A stretch of 64,000 nt of DNA from Bryobacteraceae bacterium (GTDB lineage: Bacteria; Acidobacteriota; Terriglobia; Bryobacterales; Bryobacteraceae), in NCBI GenBank assembly GCA_947458745.1, contig CANGYQ010000002.1, positions 496,001 to 560,000 of the forward strand, in the 5' to 3' direction. The notes under the pieces are model-generated. The model made no database searches and was not told the origin of the DNA. It saw nothing but the letters and a program-made list of their open reading frames with translations. Shown here piece after piece: positions 1-6,849 of this stretch; the first letter of the stretch is position 1; each line of letters opens with the position of its first letter. Made by a program: the position numbers and the translations under genes.

Positions 1-1698
1 CGCACCGGCTTCATCGATGTCCGCTATGCCAAGGGACAGGCCTTGACGCAGGAGCGTTGGTCCAAGTGGAACAGCTTCTCCCGCATCGCGCTGGCTCCGG
101 AACCAGGTTCAGGCCGCACGGCGATTGTGATCGATGCCGACGCTGCCACCGGTATCCCGGAATTCGACTTTGCGAAGCTCACCCCGCAGGATCGCGAAGA
201 CTTGCTCTATCAAGGCCCCGGCCTGCCTTATGTGCTGCGTCCGGGTGCCAAAGCGTTGATCATCGGACCCGGCGGCGGCTGGGATGTATCGCGCGCGCTC
301 GCTTCCGGCTCAAAGGACATTACCGGCGTCGAGATCAACCCGATCATCGCGACTACGATCATGCGCGACAGGTTCTCCGGACTCTCCAAAGGCCTTTACC
401 TAAAGCCCGAGATCCGCATCGTGGTCGAAGACGGCCGCAGCTTCGTGCGCCGCACACCGGAACAGTACCAGGTGCTGCAAGCCACGCTGGTTGATACCTG
501 GGCCTCCACCGCCGCCGGCGCTTTTGCGTTGTCGGAAAACAATCTCTACACCAGCGACGCCTTTCACGACTATCTATCGAAGCTGACGCCCGATGGCATG
601 CTCACCTTCACCCGCTGGGGCTTTGACCCGCCGCGAGAGTCGCTGCGCTTGATCAGCTTGGTGCGCGTAGCGTTGGCGCAACTGGGTGAGAACGAACCAT
701 GGAAGCACGTGATCATCGCCCGGCAAGGCAGCGTGCAAGGCTGGGGCGCACAGGACACGATGCTGGTCTCGCGCAAGCCCTTCAGCGCCGCGGATATTCA
801 AACGGCCAAAGAGACCATCGCCCGGGCCAAGATGCAGCTGATCTATCTGCCGGGTGAAGGCATCCGGTCGCCCTTTGCCGATCTGCTGTTGACCACCGAG
901 CCGGAGCGGTTCTTTGAGAACTACACCTACAACGTAACGCCCGTCGATGACGACCGGCCATTCTTCTTCTACACCGTCCAACCGCGAGACCTGTGGGCCT
1001 TCCTGACCACCACCAGCAAGGACAGCGCCGACTACAAGATCAACCGCGCCGTGCCGCTGCTGTTCGGCCTGGTCGGGATCAGCCTGATTGCGACTCTGGT
1101 GATCCTGGTGTTGCCGCCACTGGTGCTAGGCAGCCGCTTGCCCGCCGATGGCCGCGTGCGGCGCTTCCTGCTCTACTTTCTGTCGATCGGCATCGGTTAC
1201 ATCCTCATCCAGGTGGCCCTCATCCAGAAGTTCGTCCTCTTCCTGGGACACCCCACCTACGCCTTGACCGTGATCATCTTCTCGATGCTGGTGGCCTCCA
1301 GCCTGGGCAGCTACTTCTCCAAGCGCGCCACCCCCGCGCTGCCACTGGCCGTGACAGCGCTGGTGGCGGTGCTGGCTTTCCTGGCACCAGTAGTCACCGA
1401 AGCGGGTGCCGGCTGGCCGCTGGCCCTGAAGTTCGCCGTCGCAGCGGGCCTGGTGACACCAGCCGCCTTCCTGATGGGGATGCCCTTCCCCAGCGGCCTG
1501 CGATTGCTCGAACAAATGCACGCGCCCTCAGTGCGTTGGGCCTGGTCCATCAACGCCGCGGCCAGTGTGCTCGGTTCCGCCGGAGCGATCTTCCTGGCGA
1601 TCTACCTGGGCCTGCGAGCCACGTTGCTGATCGGCGGCTTGTTCTATGTGGCGGCCTATCTGGCCGCCCTACGCACACGCGGCACTCAGGCGGCGTAG
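1..1698 (+). CDS. Spermidine-synthase-like membrane protein (5' end outside the window)
   Basis: The reading frame is open from base 1, so the N-terminus lies outside the window; a TTG at 43 is inside the gene and is not a convincing start. The first half carries a methyltransferase-like Rossmann fold of the spermine/spermidine synthase type, with the nucleotide loop IIGPGGGWD followed by the acidic GVEINP strand end. From about base 1045 the protein becomes hydrophobic, with six or seven predicted membrane segments ending in an Ala/Leu-rich helix. Such spermidine-synthase-like domains joined to membrane helices are common in environmental bacteria and their substrate is usually unknown, so a true polyamine role is not shown. 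It converges with the SDR gene downstream, 61 bp away. Confidence 0.8.
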   Translation, partial: RTGFIDVRYAKGQALTQERWSKWNSFSRIALAPEPGSGRTAIVIDADAATGIPEFDFAKLTPQDREDLLYQGPGLPYVLRPGAKALIIGPGGGWDVSRALASGSKDITGVEINPIIATTIMRDRFSGLSKGLYLKPEIRIVVEDGRSFVRRTPEQYQVLQATLVDTWASTAAGAFALSENNLYTSDAFHDYLSKLTPDGMLTFTRWGFDPPRESLRLISLVRVALAQLGENEPWKHVIIARQGSVQGWGAQDTMLVSRKPFSAADIQTAKETIARAKMQLIYLPGEGIRSPFADLLLTTEPERFFENYTYNVTPVDDDRPFFFYTVQPRDLWAFLTTTSKDSADYKINRAVPLLFGLVGISLIATLVILVLPPLVLGSRLPADGRVRRFLLYFLSIGIGYILIQVALIQKFVLFLGHPTYALTVIIFSMLVASSLGSYFSKRATPALPLAVTALVAVLAFLAPVVTEAGAGWPLALKFAVAAGLVTPAAFLMGMPFPSGLRLLEQMHAPSVRWAWSINAAASVLGSAGAIFLAIYLGLRATLLIGGLFYVAAYLAALRTRGTQAA

Positions 1699-1759
1699 CC
1701 TCCCGGTTTTCCTTGAGGTAGGAGCCTCCATGATGCGAGCGTTTCGCGAAGTGCTCACA

Positions 1760-2482
1760 TTACGCCTGCGGCCACTGAGCTTGCATTTTACGCATCCCCC
1801 GCAGCCAGCGTTCATGGTCGGTGCCGCGATTCTGCATGTACTTGGCGACTTCCGGGTGGGGCAGAATTAGAAACTGTTCAGCGGTCAGCCCGGCTACCGT
1901 CACTTCAGCCAGATACTCCGGCTCAATCGCGCCCTGGAGCAGAAAGCCGGAGCCTTGCTCCGCGGCATCCTTCAGCATGTCGGTCTTGACGCCTTGCGGG
2001 CACAACGCTGAAACGCGAATCCCCCGGTCGTGATAAGTGACCGAGAGCCACTCCGAAAAGGCTAGAGCCGCGTGCTTAGTGACCGAATAGGGCGCGGAGC
2101 CGATCTGCATCAGCAAGCCGGCCGCCGAGACCGTGTTCAAGAAGTAGCCGTGGCCGCGGTCGAGCCAGACCGGCAGCAGGTGCCGCGCGGCCCAGATGTG
2201 GGCCATGGTGTTGATGCGCCAGATACGCTCCCAGCCTTCGTCCGGCACTTCGGCGCCGCCCGGAATACCAATGCCCGCATTCGAGACGAACAGGTCGATT
2301 TCGCCGGCGTGGGCAATCAGGCTGACCAGTTGGTCTTCGTGGGAGACATCGCAGGTGACGTCGGCGTTCTTCAAGTCCGCCGTCAGAACAGTAGCTCCTT
2401 CCTGGCGGAAGCGCGTGGCCAGAGCCGCGCCAATGCCCGCTCCGCCGCCGGTGATGACGACGCGTTTGCCGCCCAGCTTCAT
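1760..2482 (-). CDS. SDR family NAD(P)-dependent oxidoreductase
   Basis: A short-chain dehydrogenase/reductase of 240 residues. The cofactor motif [11 protein letters not shown] lies at the N-terminus, followed by the NAG strand motif (SNAGIG) and the catalytic YxxxK (YSVTKHA). The ATG at 2482 is chosen because it puts the Rossmann motif a few residues from the start; a longer frame back to a GTG at 2566 would translate through the palindromic repeat at 2523-2558 and looks artificial. It is the last gene of the minus-strand kinase / phosphatase / acyl-CoA dehydrogenase cluster, which suggests oxidation or reduction of a hydroxy- or ketoacyl intermediate; SDRs accompany such clusters elsewhere (LvaD in levulinate catabolism). 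The exact substrate cannot be read from the sequence. Confidence 0.88.
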   Translation of the reverse strand: MKLGGKRVVITGGGAGIGAALATRFRQEGATVLTADLKNADVTCDVSHEDQLVSLIAHAGEIDLFVSNAGIGIPGGAEVPDEGWERIWRINTMAHIWAARHLLPVWLDRGHGYFLNTVSAAGLLMQIGSAPYSVTKHAALAFSEWLSVTYHDRGIRVSALCPQGVKTDMLKDAAEQGSGFLLQGAIEPEYLAEVTVAGLTAEQFLILPHPEVAKYMQNRGTDHERWLRGMRKMQAQWPQA

Positions 2483-2522
2483 GCGCGACCGCCGGCCGAA
2501 CCCGGAGATTTCCAGTTGCTTG

Positions 2523-2558
2523 CCCGGACTGAAGTCCGGGTGCAGGCTGACAGCCTGC
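2523..2558. repeat. Double-hairpin palindromic repeat (REP-like)
   Basis: Two adjacent perfect inverted repeats: an 8-bp arm pair CCCGGACT/AGTCCGGG with a 2-nt loop (2523-2540) and a 7-bp pair GCAGGCT/AGCCTGC with a 3-nt loop (2542-2558). It sits between the acyl-CoA dehydrogenase and the SDR gene on their transcribed strand. A decayed relative lies at 16709-16752. The form is that of a dispersed extragenic palindrome. Confidence 0.7.
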
Positions 2559-2576
2559 GCCACCACTTGGAAGCCG

Positions 2577-3755
2577 CTACCACTTCTTCAGCTCCCACTT
2601 CGCCACCGCATCACGATGGACTTCATCGGGGCCATCGGCCAACCGCAGCGTGCGGGCGTTGCCCCAGTGCCACGCCATCGGGAAGTCGTCACAGACGCCC
2701 GCGCCGCCGTGAGCCTGTATCGCCCGGTCCAGCACTTGCAGCGCGACGTTGGGCGCAATGATCTTGATCATGGCGATCTCGGAGCGGGCTTCTTTGTTGC
2801 CCACCGTGTCCATCATCCAGGCGGCCTTCAGAACGAGTAGCCGGGCTTGTTCGATCTCAATGCGGGACGTCGCGATGTCGGCCATGATGGTGCCCTGTTC
2901 AGCCAGCTTCTTGCCGAAAGCCACACGCTGCTTCACCCGCTTCACCATCGCCTCCAACGCCCGCTCCGCCACGCCCATCAACCGCATGCAGTGGTGGATG
3001 CGGCCCGGCCCCAGGCGGCCTTGGGCGATTTCAAACCCACGGCCTTCGCCCAACAGAATATTGCTGGCGGGCACGCGCACATCGACGAAATCCACTTCGC
3101 CGTGGCCGTGCGGAGCATGGTCGTAACCAAAGACGTTCAGCATGCGCCGGATGGTGACGCCGGGCGTATCCATCGGCACCAGGATCATCGATTGCTGCTT
3201 GTGCTTCTCCGCGGTGGGGTCCGTCTTGCCCATGAAGATGCAGATCTTGCAGCGCGGATCACCAGCGCCCGAAGTCCACCACTTACGCCCATTGATGATG
3301 TAGCTATCGCCATCCCGCACAATCGAGCTTTGGATGTTCGTCGCATCGGACGATGCCACATCCGGCTCCGTCATGCCGAAGCAGCTGCGGATTTCGCCGT
3401 TCAGCAGCGGGGCCAGCCATTGCGCCTTCTGCTCCATCGTCCCGTAGCGCATCAACACTTCCATGTTGCCGGTGTCCGGCGCGGAGCAGTTGAACACCTC
3501 CGCCGCCATCGGCGACCGGCCCATGATCTCGCACAGCGGCGCGTACTCAAGGTTGGTCAACTCGGCAAACAGGTTCCACAGGCCAGCGGCGCGCGCCTTG
3601 GGTTTCAGGTCTTCGATGATCTGAACGGGCTGCCAGCGGTCGCCGGTGGCGATCTGCTGCTCGTAGAGCTTTTCGTTCGGATAGACATGCTCATCCATAA
3701 AGGCGGTGAGCGAAGCCTGAAGCTGTTTGACCTTGTCGGAAAACTGGAAGTCCAC
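2577..3755 (-). CDS. Acyl-CoA dehydrogenase, ACAD10/11-like
   Basis: A full-length (392 aa) FAD-dependent acyl-CoA dehydrogenase, recognised from the [12 protein letters not shown] flavin-binding stretch (about residues 125-140), the [11 protein letters not shown] region and the C-terminal helix bundle. Where medium-chain enzymes have the YEGT motif with the catalytic glutamate, this protein reads ADGP (residues 373-376) in [10 protein letters not shown], so the base would be an aspartate. That signature, together with an APH-type kinase two genes upstream, fits the ACAD10/11 and LvaC group that works on phosphorylated 4-hydroxyacyl-CoA; this is inference. The start is a GTG; the histidine-phosphatase gene ends only 9 bp before it, so the two are co-transcribed. 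An ordinary fatty acyl-CoA dehydrogenase remains possible. Confidence 0.88.
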   Translation of the reverse strand: MDFQFSDKVKQLQASLTAFMDEHVYPNEKLYEQQIATGDRWQPVQIIEDLKPKARAAGLWNLFAELTNLEYAPLCEIMGRSPMAAEVFNCSAPDTGNMEVLMRYGTMEQKAQWLAPLLNGEIRSCFGMTEPDVASSDATNIQSSIVRDGDSYIINGRKWWTSGAGDPRCKICIFMGKTDPTAEKHKQQSMILVPMDTPGVTIRRMLNVFGYDHAPHGHGEVDFVDVRVPASNILLGEGRGFEIAQGRLGPGRIHHCMRLMGVAERALEAMVKRVKQRVAFGKKLAEQGTIMADIATSRIEIEQARLLVLKAAWMMDTVGNKEARSEIAMIKIIAPNVALQVLDRAIQAHGGAGVCDDFPMAWHWGNARTLRLADGPDEVHRDAVAKWELKKW

Positions 3756-3764
3756 GGCTGGATT

Positions 3765-4451
3765 CTATCGAAACGTTCGTAGCGGTGGTTGGTCTAAATG
3801 AGGGATGGCGTTGAAGCTGATCAAACGCACATCGCCCTGCTGCACCCGGAGCGTGGTGACGGAGGCGTTGTAGCAGGCCCCGGCCAGCTTCATCGCATTC
3901 TCGTCATTCGCATCAAGCAGGGCAGCCAGCCACAGGCCGATGGGCGTGGCGGAAGTGAAGATCGCCAGCTGGCCGCCCGCATCCACACGAGCCGTCACGT
4001 CCATCGCGGCCCGTACCCGAGCCTTGAAGTGCGGCCAGCTTTCGCCATCGTAGCTGTACCGCTCCTCCACCCACGCGCGGAAGACAGCCACATCAGTGGA
4101 CGTCCACTGGCGATGTTGCGGCGCATCAGGCGACTGCACGGCGGCCTTTAAGGCGTCGTACTCGCGAGCGAATTCGGGACTGTCGGCATAGAGCTTGGGG
4201 GCCAGGCCTCGGTAGACGGCGTCCAGATCAAACTCGGCGAGGCGCGGTTCAATCTCGGGCTCGCGAGCAGCGTGACGGGCGGTTTGGATCTGTCGGCTCA
4301 AGCCGCCGGAGATGACATGGTCCAGCACGATGCCTTCCTGCTGAAACCAGGCACCCAGGCGTTGCGCTTGGCGGATCCCCAGTTCAGAAAGCGTGTCGTA
4401 GTGCTGCCGGGAGCCGGCTTGGCCGTGGCGGACCAGATAGACGCGGCTCAT
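3765..4451 (-). CDS. Histidine phosphatase-like (phosphoglycerate mutase superfamily) protein
   Basis: 228 residues with the phosphohistidine motif RHG at residues 8-10 (YLVRHGQAG) and the family end motif (FNAIPHLD). The second catalytic histidine, normally in a VSHG-type motif in the C-terminal half, is not present: the matching segment reads IFTSATPIG (164-172). A standard two-histidine mechanism is therefore doubtful. The ATG overlaps the kinase stop codon as ATGA (4448-4451), so translation is coupled to the kinase. In this cluster it may act on a phosphorylated acyl intermediate or be a binding or regulatory relative; this is not shown by sequence. Confidence 0.82.
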   Translation of the reverse strand: MSRVYLVRHGQAGSRQHYDTLSELGIRQAQRLGAWFQQEGIVLDHVISGGLSRQIQTARHAAREPEIEPRLAEFDLDAVYRGLAPKLYADSPEFAREYDALKAAVQSPDAPQHRQWTSTDVAVFRAWVEERYSYDGESWPHFKARVRAAMDVTARVDAGGQLAIFTSATPIGLWLAALLDANDENAMKLAGACYNASVTTLRVQQGDVRLISFNAIPHLDQPPLRTFR

Positions 4452-5422
4452 GATTGACGCTCCGCCAAGCGCGTGGCTTGTTCCACCAGATAGCGGACAC
4501 GAGGGCCGAAGTCTTTGAAGCGATCATCGCGCGTTTGGCCGCGCACCCAGCGGACGTAGATTTGTTGAAGGATCACAGCAAGCTTGAAAACTCCCAGGGT
4601 CTCATACCAGCCGATACGGCTCAGGTCGCGGCCCGTGCGCTGGGCGTAACGCGCGATCAACTGTTCACGCGAATACCAGCCGCCGCCATCAGGAGCCGAA
4701 TAGGCGCTGCCGATGGTCCAGTAGCAGAGCGTCAGGCCGACGTCGGCCAGTGGATCGCCGACGGTGGTCATCTCCCAATCAAGCACAGCTTCCACGCCCG
4801 ATAGGTCAGCCTTCAAGACCACGTTGTCCAGCTTGTAGTCGTTGTGCACAATGCCGGGCGCGCCTTGCTGCGGAATAGACCGGCGCAGATAATCCATCAC
4901 GAAACTCATGTCCGGGCGGTCCGGCGTTTCCGCCAGCAGCCAGCGTTCGCTCCAGCCGGAGACTTGCCGGTCAAGGAACCCTTCGGGCTTGCCGATCGGC
5001 AGGTAGATCTGGTGCAGGTCGGCCAAGCAATCGACGAAAGATTCGCTCAATCGCTGGGCAGCGGCGGGCTCAACGGTGGACGGATCCCGCAGGATGACAC
5101 CGCGGCGGCGCTCCATCAGATAGAACGTGGCGCCGATCACAGCCGGGTCCTCACAGAGGCGGTGGACTTTGGGCGCGGGAGGGAAGACCGGGTTCAGCGC
5201 TTCGAGAATCCGGTACTCCCGCGCCATGTCGTGCGCCTTGGGCGGCACCGGCCCCAGCGGCGCGCGGCGGAGTACGTACTCGGCGGAAGGCGTGCGGATC
5301 AAATAGGTTAAGTTCGAGTGGCCGCCGGGGAACTGCTCCACTACGACGGGCTCACCTAACCAACGAGTGAGCGATTCGACGGGCAATTCTTCGCCGGCGC
5401 GGACGGGTGCTGTGTCAGACAT
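4448..5422 (-). CDS. Phosphotransferase family protein (APH-type small-molecule kinase)
   Basis: 324 residues with an aminoglycoside-phosphotransferase fold: catalytic HNDYKLDN at 193-200 (the HxDxxxxN signature) and the metal-binding Asp of AVLDWE at about 215. An N-terminal glycine-containing loop (PGGHSNLTYLI) binds ATP. The ATG at 5422 is preferred; a longer frame to 5524 would run into the divergent hydratase gene. In bacteria this subgroup usually stands beside an acyl-CoA dehydrogenase, and in animals the two are fused in ACAD10/ACAD11; LvaA of Pseudomonas putida phosphorylates 4-hydroxyvaleryl-CoA. I infer phosphorylation of a hydroxyacyl-CoA here, not antibiotic resistance. It is the first gene of the minus-strand cluster. 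Confidence 0.85.
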   Translation of the reverse strand: MSDTAPVRAGEELPVESLTRWLGEPVVVEQFPGGHSNLTYLIRTPSAEYVLRRAPLGPVPPKAHDMAREYRILEALNPVFPPAPKVHRLCEDPAVIGATFYLMERRRGVILRDPSTVEPAAAQRLSESFVDCLADLHQIYLPIGKPEGFLDRQVSGWSERWLLAETPDRPDMSFVMDYLRRSIPQQGAPGIVHNDYKLDNVVLKADLSGVEAVLDWEMTTVGDPLADVGLTLCYWTIGSAYSAPDGGGWYSREQLIARYAQRTGRDLSRIGWYETLGVFKLAVILQQIYVRWVRGQTRDDRFKDFGPRVRYLVEQATRLAERQS

Positions 5423-5433
5423 GCGCGAAGCTT

Positions 5434-5439
5434 TATCAT
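5434..5439 (+). promoter_or_regulatory. Putative -10 (TATCAT) for leaderless hydratase transcript
   Basis: TATCAT ends 7 nt before the GTG at 5447, so transcription would start at or next to the start codon. No clear -35 box is visible. Confidence 0.5.
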
Positions 5440-5446
5440 ACGGTTC

Positions 5447-6190
5447 GTGGAACACCTCCAGTACGAACTGACCGACGGCATAGCCATTCTCACACTGAAG
5501 CGCGGCAAGGCGAACGCGATCCATCTGCCCATGATCACGGAGATGGCGGCCGCGTTTGAACGCGCCACCGAAGAGGCGGCGGCGATTGTCTGGTCCAGCG
5601 GATGCCCGCGTTTCTTCTCCGCCGGCTTTGACGTGAACGAGGTGTTCACTTATGACCGCGCGCAGTTAACCGAGTTTCTGGGCACTTTCTCCCGCCTGCA
5701 GCAGAGCATCCTGCACTGCCCCAAGCCAGTAGTCGCGGCACTGCCCGGGCAGACTTACGCGGGCGGTGCAATCCTGGCGCTGTCATGCGATTTCCGAGTG
5801 ATGGCGGATGGGCCGTACGGGTTCGCGCTGACGGAAGTGAACATCGGCGTCAATCTGCCGCCCTCCATCTTCCACCTGCTAGCCAGCGCCGTCGGCGTGC
5901 CCAAAGCCCGCCAGATGTTCCTGACCGGCGAGCCGATCTTCGCCCCGCAGGCGTTCGCCATGGGCCTAGTGCATGAGCTGGCGGATGAATCAGAGGTCAC
6001 TGATAAAGCGATCGCCTGGGCGAAGAAACTGGCGGCCAAACCGCCGGCCACCTATGCGGCGATCAAGCGAACAATGCTCGATTCCATCCACTTGTCGCGG
6101 ACGGACGAGTGGGTGGTGGATGTGGACGCCTGGTTCACACCGGAAGCGGCGGAGTTCAAGAAGAGATTGCGGGAGAAGCTGGCGAAGTAG
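5447..6190 (+). CDS. Enoyl-CoA hydratase/isomerase family protein
   Basis: 247 residues of the crotonase superfamily. The oxyanion-hole region appears as ALPGQTYAGGAILALSCDFR (about residues 99-118), but the usual glutamates of classical hydratases cannot be confirmed by eye, so isomerase or hydrolase activity is possible. The gene starts with GTG at 5447, only 24 bp from the divergent kinase start at 5422; a TATCAT hexamer 7 nt before the GTG suggests a leaderless mRNA. Position and chemistry suit hydration of the enoyl-CoA that the neighbouring kinase / dehydrogenase pair would make. Confidence 0.85.
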   Translation: MEHLQYELTDGIAILTLKRGKANAIHLPMITEMAAAFERATEEAAAIVWSSGCPRFFSAGFDVNEVFTYDRAQLTEFLGTFSRLQQSILHCPKPVVAALPGQTYAGGAILALSCDFRVMADGPYGFALTEVNIGVNLPPSIFHLLASAVGVPKARQMFLTGEPIFAPQAFAMGLVHELADESEVTDKAIAWAKKLAAKPPATYAAIKRTMLDSIHLSRTDEWVVDVDAWFTPEAAEFKKRLREKLAK

Positions 6191-6193
6191 GAG

Positions 6194-6222
6194 TGCCTGC
6201 ACGGGCTGTTATCATGCAGGCA
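6194..6222. promoter_or_regulatory. Operator-like inverted repeat over the -10 of the toxin-antitoxin pair
   Basis: Perfect 8-bp arms TGCCTGCA (6194-6201) and TGCAGGCA (6215-6222) frame a TATCAT hexamer (6210-6215) that ends 6 nt before the antitoxin ATG. The position fits autorepression by the ribbon-helix-helix antitoxin on a leaderless transcript. Confidence 0.6.
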
Positions 6223-6542
6223 TGAAGGCGATCCAGTACACAATTCGGGGAATTCCGCCTGAATTGGACCGCGTGCTGCGGCAGAAGGCCCGGCAGAAGA
6301 AGGTGAGTCTGAATCAGGTGGTGTTGGAAGACCTGGCCTCGATGTGCCAAGTCGAGCGCAAGAAGCGTGACCTTTCGGGAATTGCCGGCCGGTGGGTGGA
6401 AGACCCCGGCTTCGATGCCGTCATCGCCGCGCAACGGCCCGTAAATTGGGAGATGTGGAATGAGGATCCTGCTCGACACCAACCGGCTGACCGACCTGTT
6501 AAGAGGCGATCCGGCCCTCGTCCGGCTCGTCGAGCAAGCTGA
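6222..6542 (+). CDS. Ribbon-helix-helix antitoxin (VapB/FitA-like) with altered C-terminus
   Basis: 106 residues. The first part (YTIRGIPPELDRVLRQKA, then helix KVSLNQVVLEDL) is an Arc/MetJ-type ribbon-helix-helix DNA-binding domain as in FitA/VapB antitoxins, and a toxin-binding tail follows to about residue 79 (VNWEMWN). Beyond that point the frame runs 83 bp into the toxin gene and gives an Arg/Pro-rich tail (DRPVKRRSGPRPARRAS) that looks like out-of-frame reading. A TGA at 6461-6463, overlapping the toxin ATG as ATGA, would be the natural stop in another frame, so a small indel near the 3' end probably removed it. The operator at 6194-6222 lies directly upstream. Confidence 0.75.
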   Translation: MKAIQYTIRGIPPELDRVLRQKARQKKVSLNQVVLEDLASMCQVERKKRDLSGIAGRWVEDPGFDAVIAAQRPVNWEMWNEDPARHQPADRPVKRRSGPRPARRAS

Positions 6543-6840
6543 CGAAGTCTGGCTGCCTTATGTGGTGCTGGCCGAGATCAAGGCGGGCTTTCTGGGTGGC
6601 ACCCGGCTCAGCGAGAATATTGCTCTGCTGGCGGCTTTGCTAGCCACGGGCGTCACCGTTCTTTACGCGGACGAGCAAACCGTGGAGGCTTATGCGCGGC
6701 TGTTTGTCCAACTGAAGTCCGCTGGGACACCTATCCCGGACAACGATCTTTGGATTGGTGCGCTCGCAGTGCAGCATGGTCTGATGCTGGTCACCCGCGA
6801 TGCCCACTTCAAGAAGATTCCACAGCTGCAATTGAACTAG
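6460..6840 (+). CDS. PIN-domain toxin (VapC-like ribonuclease)
   Basis: 126 residues with the PIN-domain acidic residues: LLDTN at the N-terminus, VLAEIKAGF at about residue 40, PDNDLWIGA at about 93 and TRDAHF at about 111. These bind the metal ions used for RNA cleavage in VapC/FitB toxins. The gene overlaps the antitoxin reading frame by 83 bp. All four acidic positions are present, so the toxin looks active; its RNA target cannot be deduced. Confidence 0.88.
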   Translation: MRILLDTNRLTDLLRGDPALVRLVEQADEVWLPYVVLAEIKAGFLGGTRLSENIALLAALLATGVTVLYADEQTVEAYARLFVQLKSAGTPIPDNDLWIGALAVQHGLMLVTRDAHFKKIPQLQLN

Positions 6841-6849
6841 CCGCGAGAA

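Noticed and set aside
2483..2566. N-terminal extension of the SDR gene from GTG 2566
   Set aside because: It would translate the palindromic repeat and adds residues before the Rossmann motif that the family lacks.
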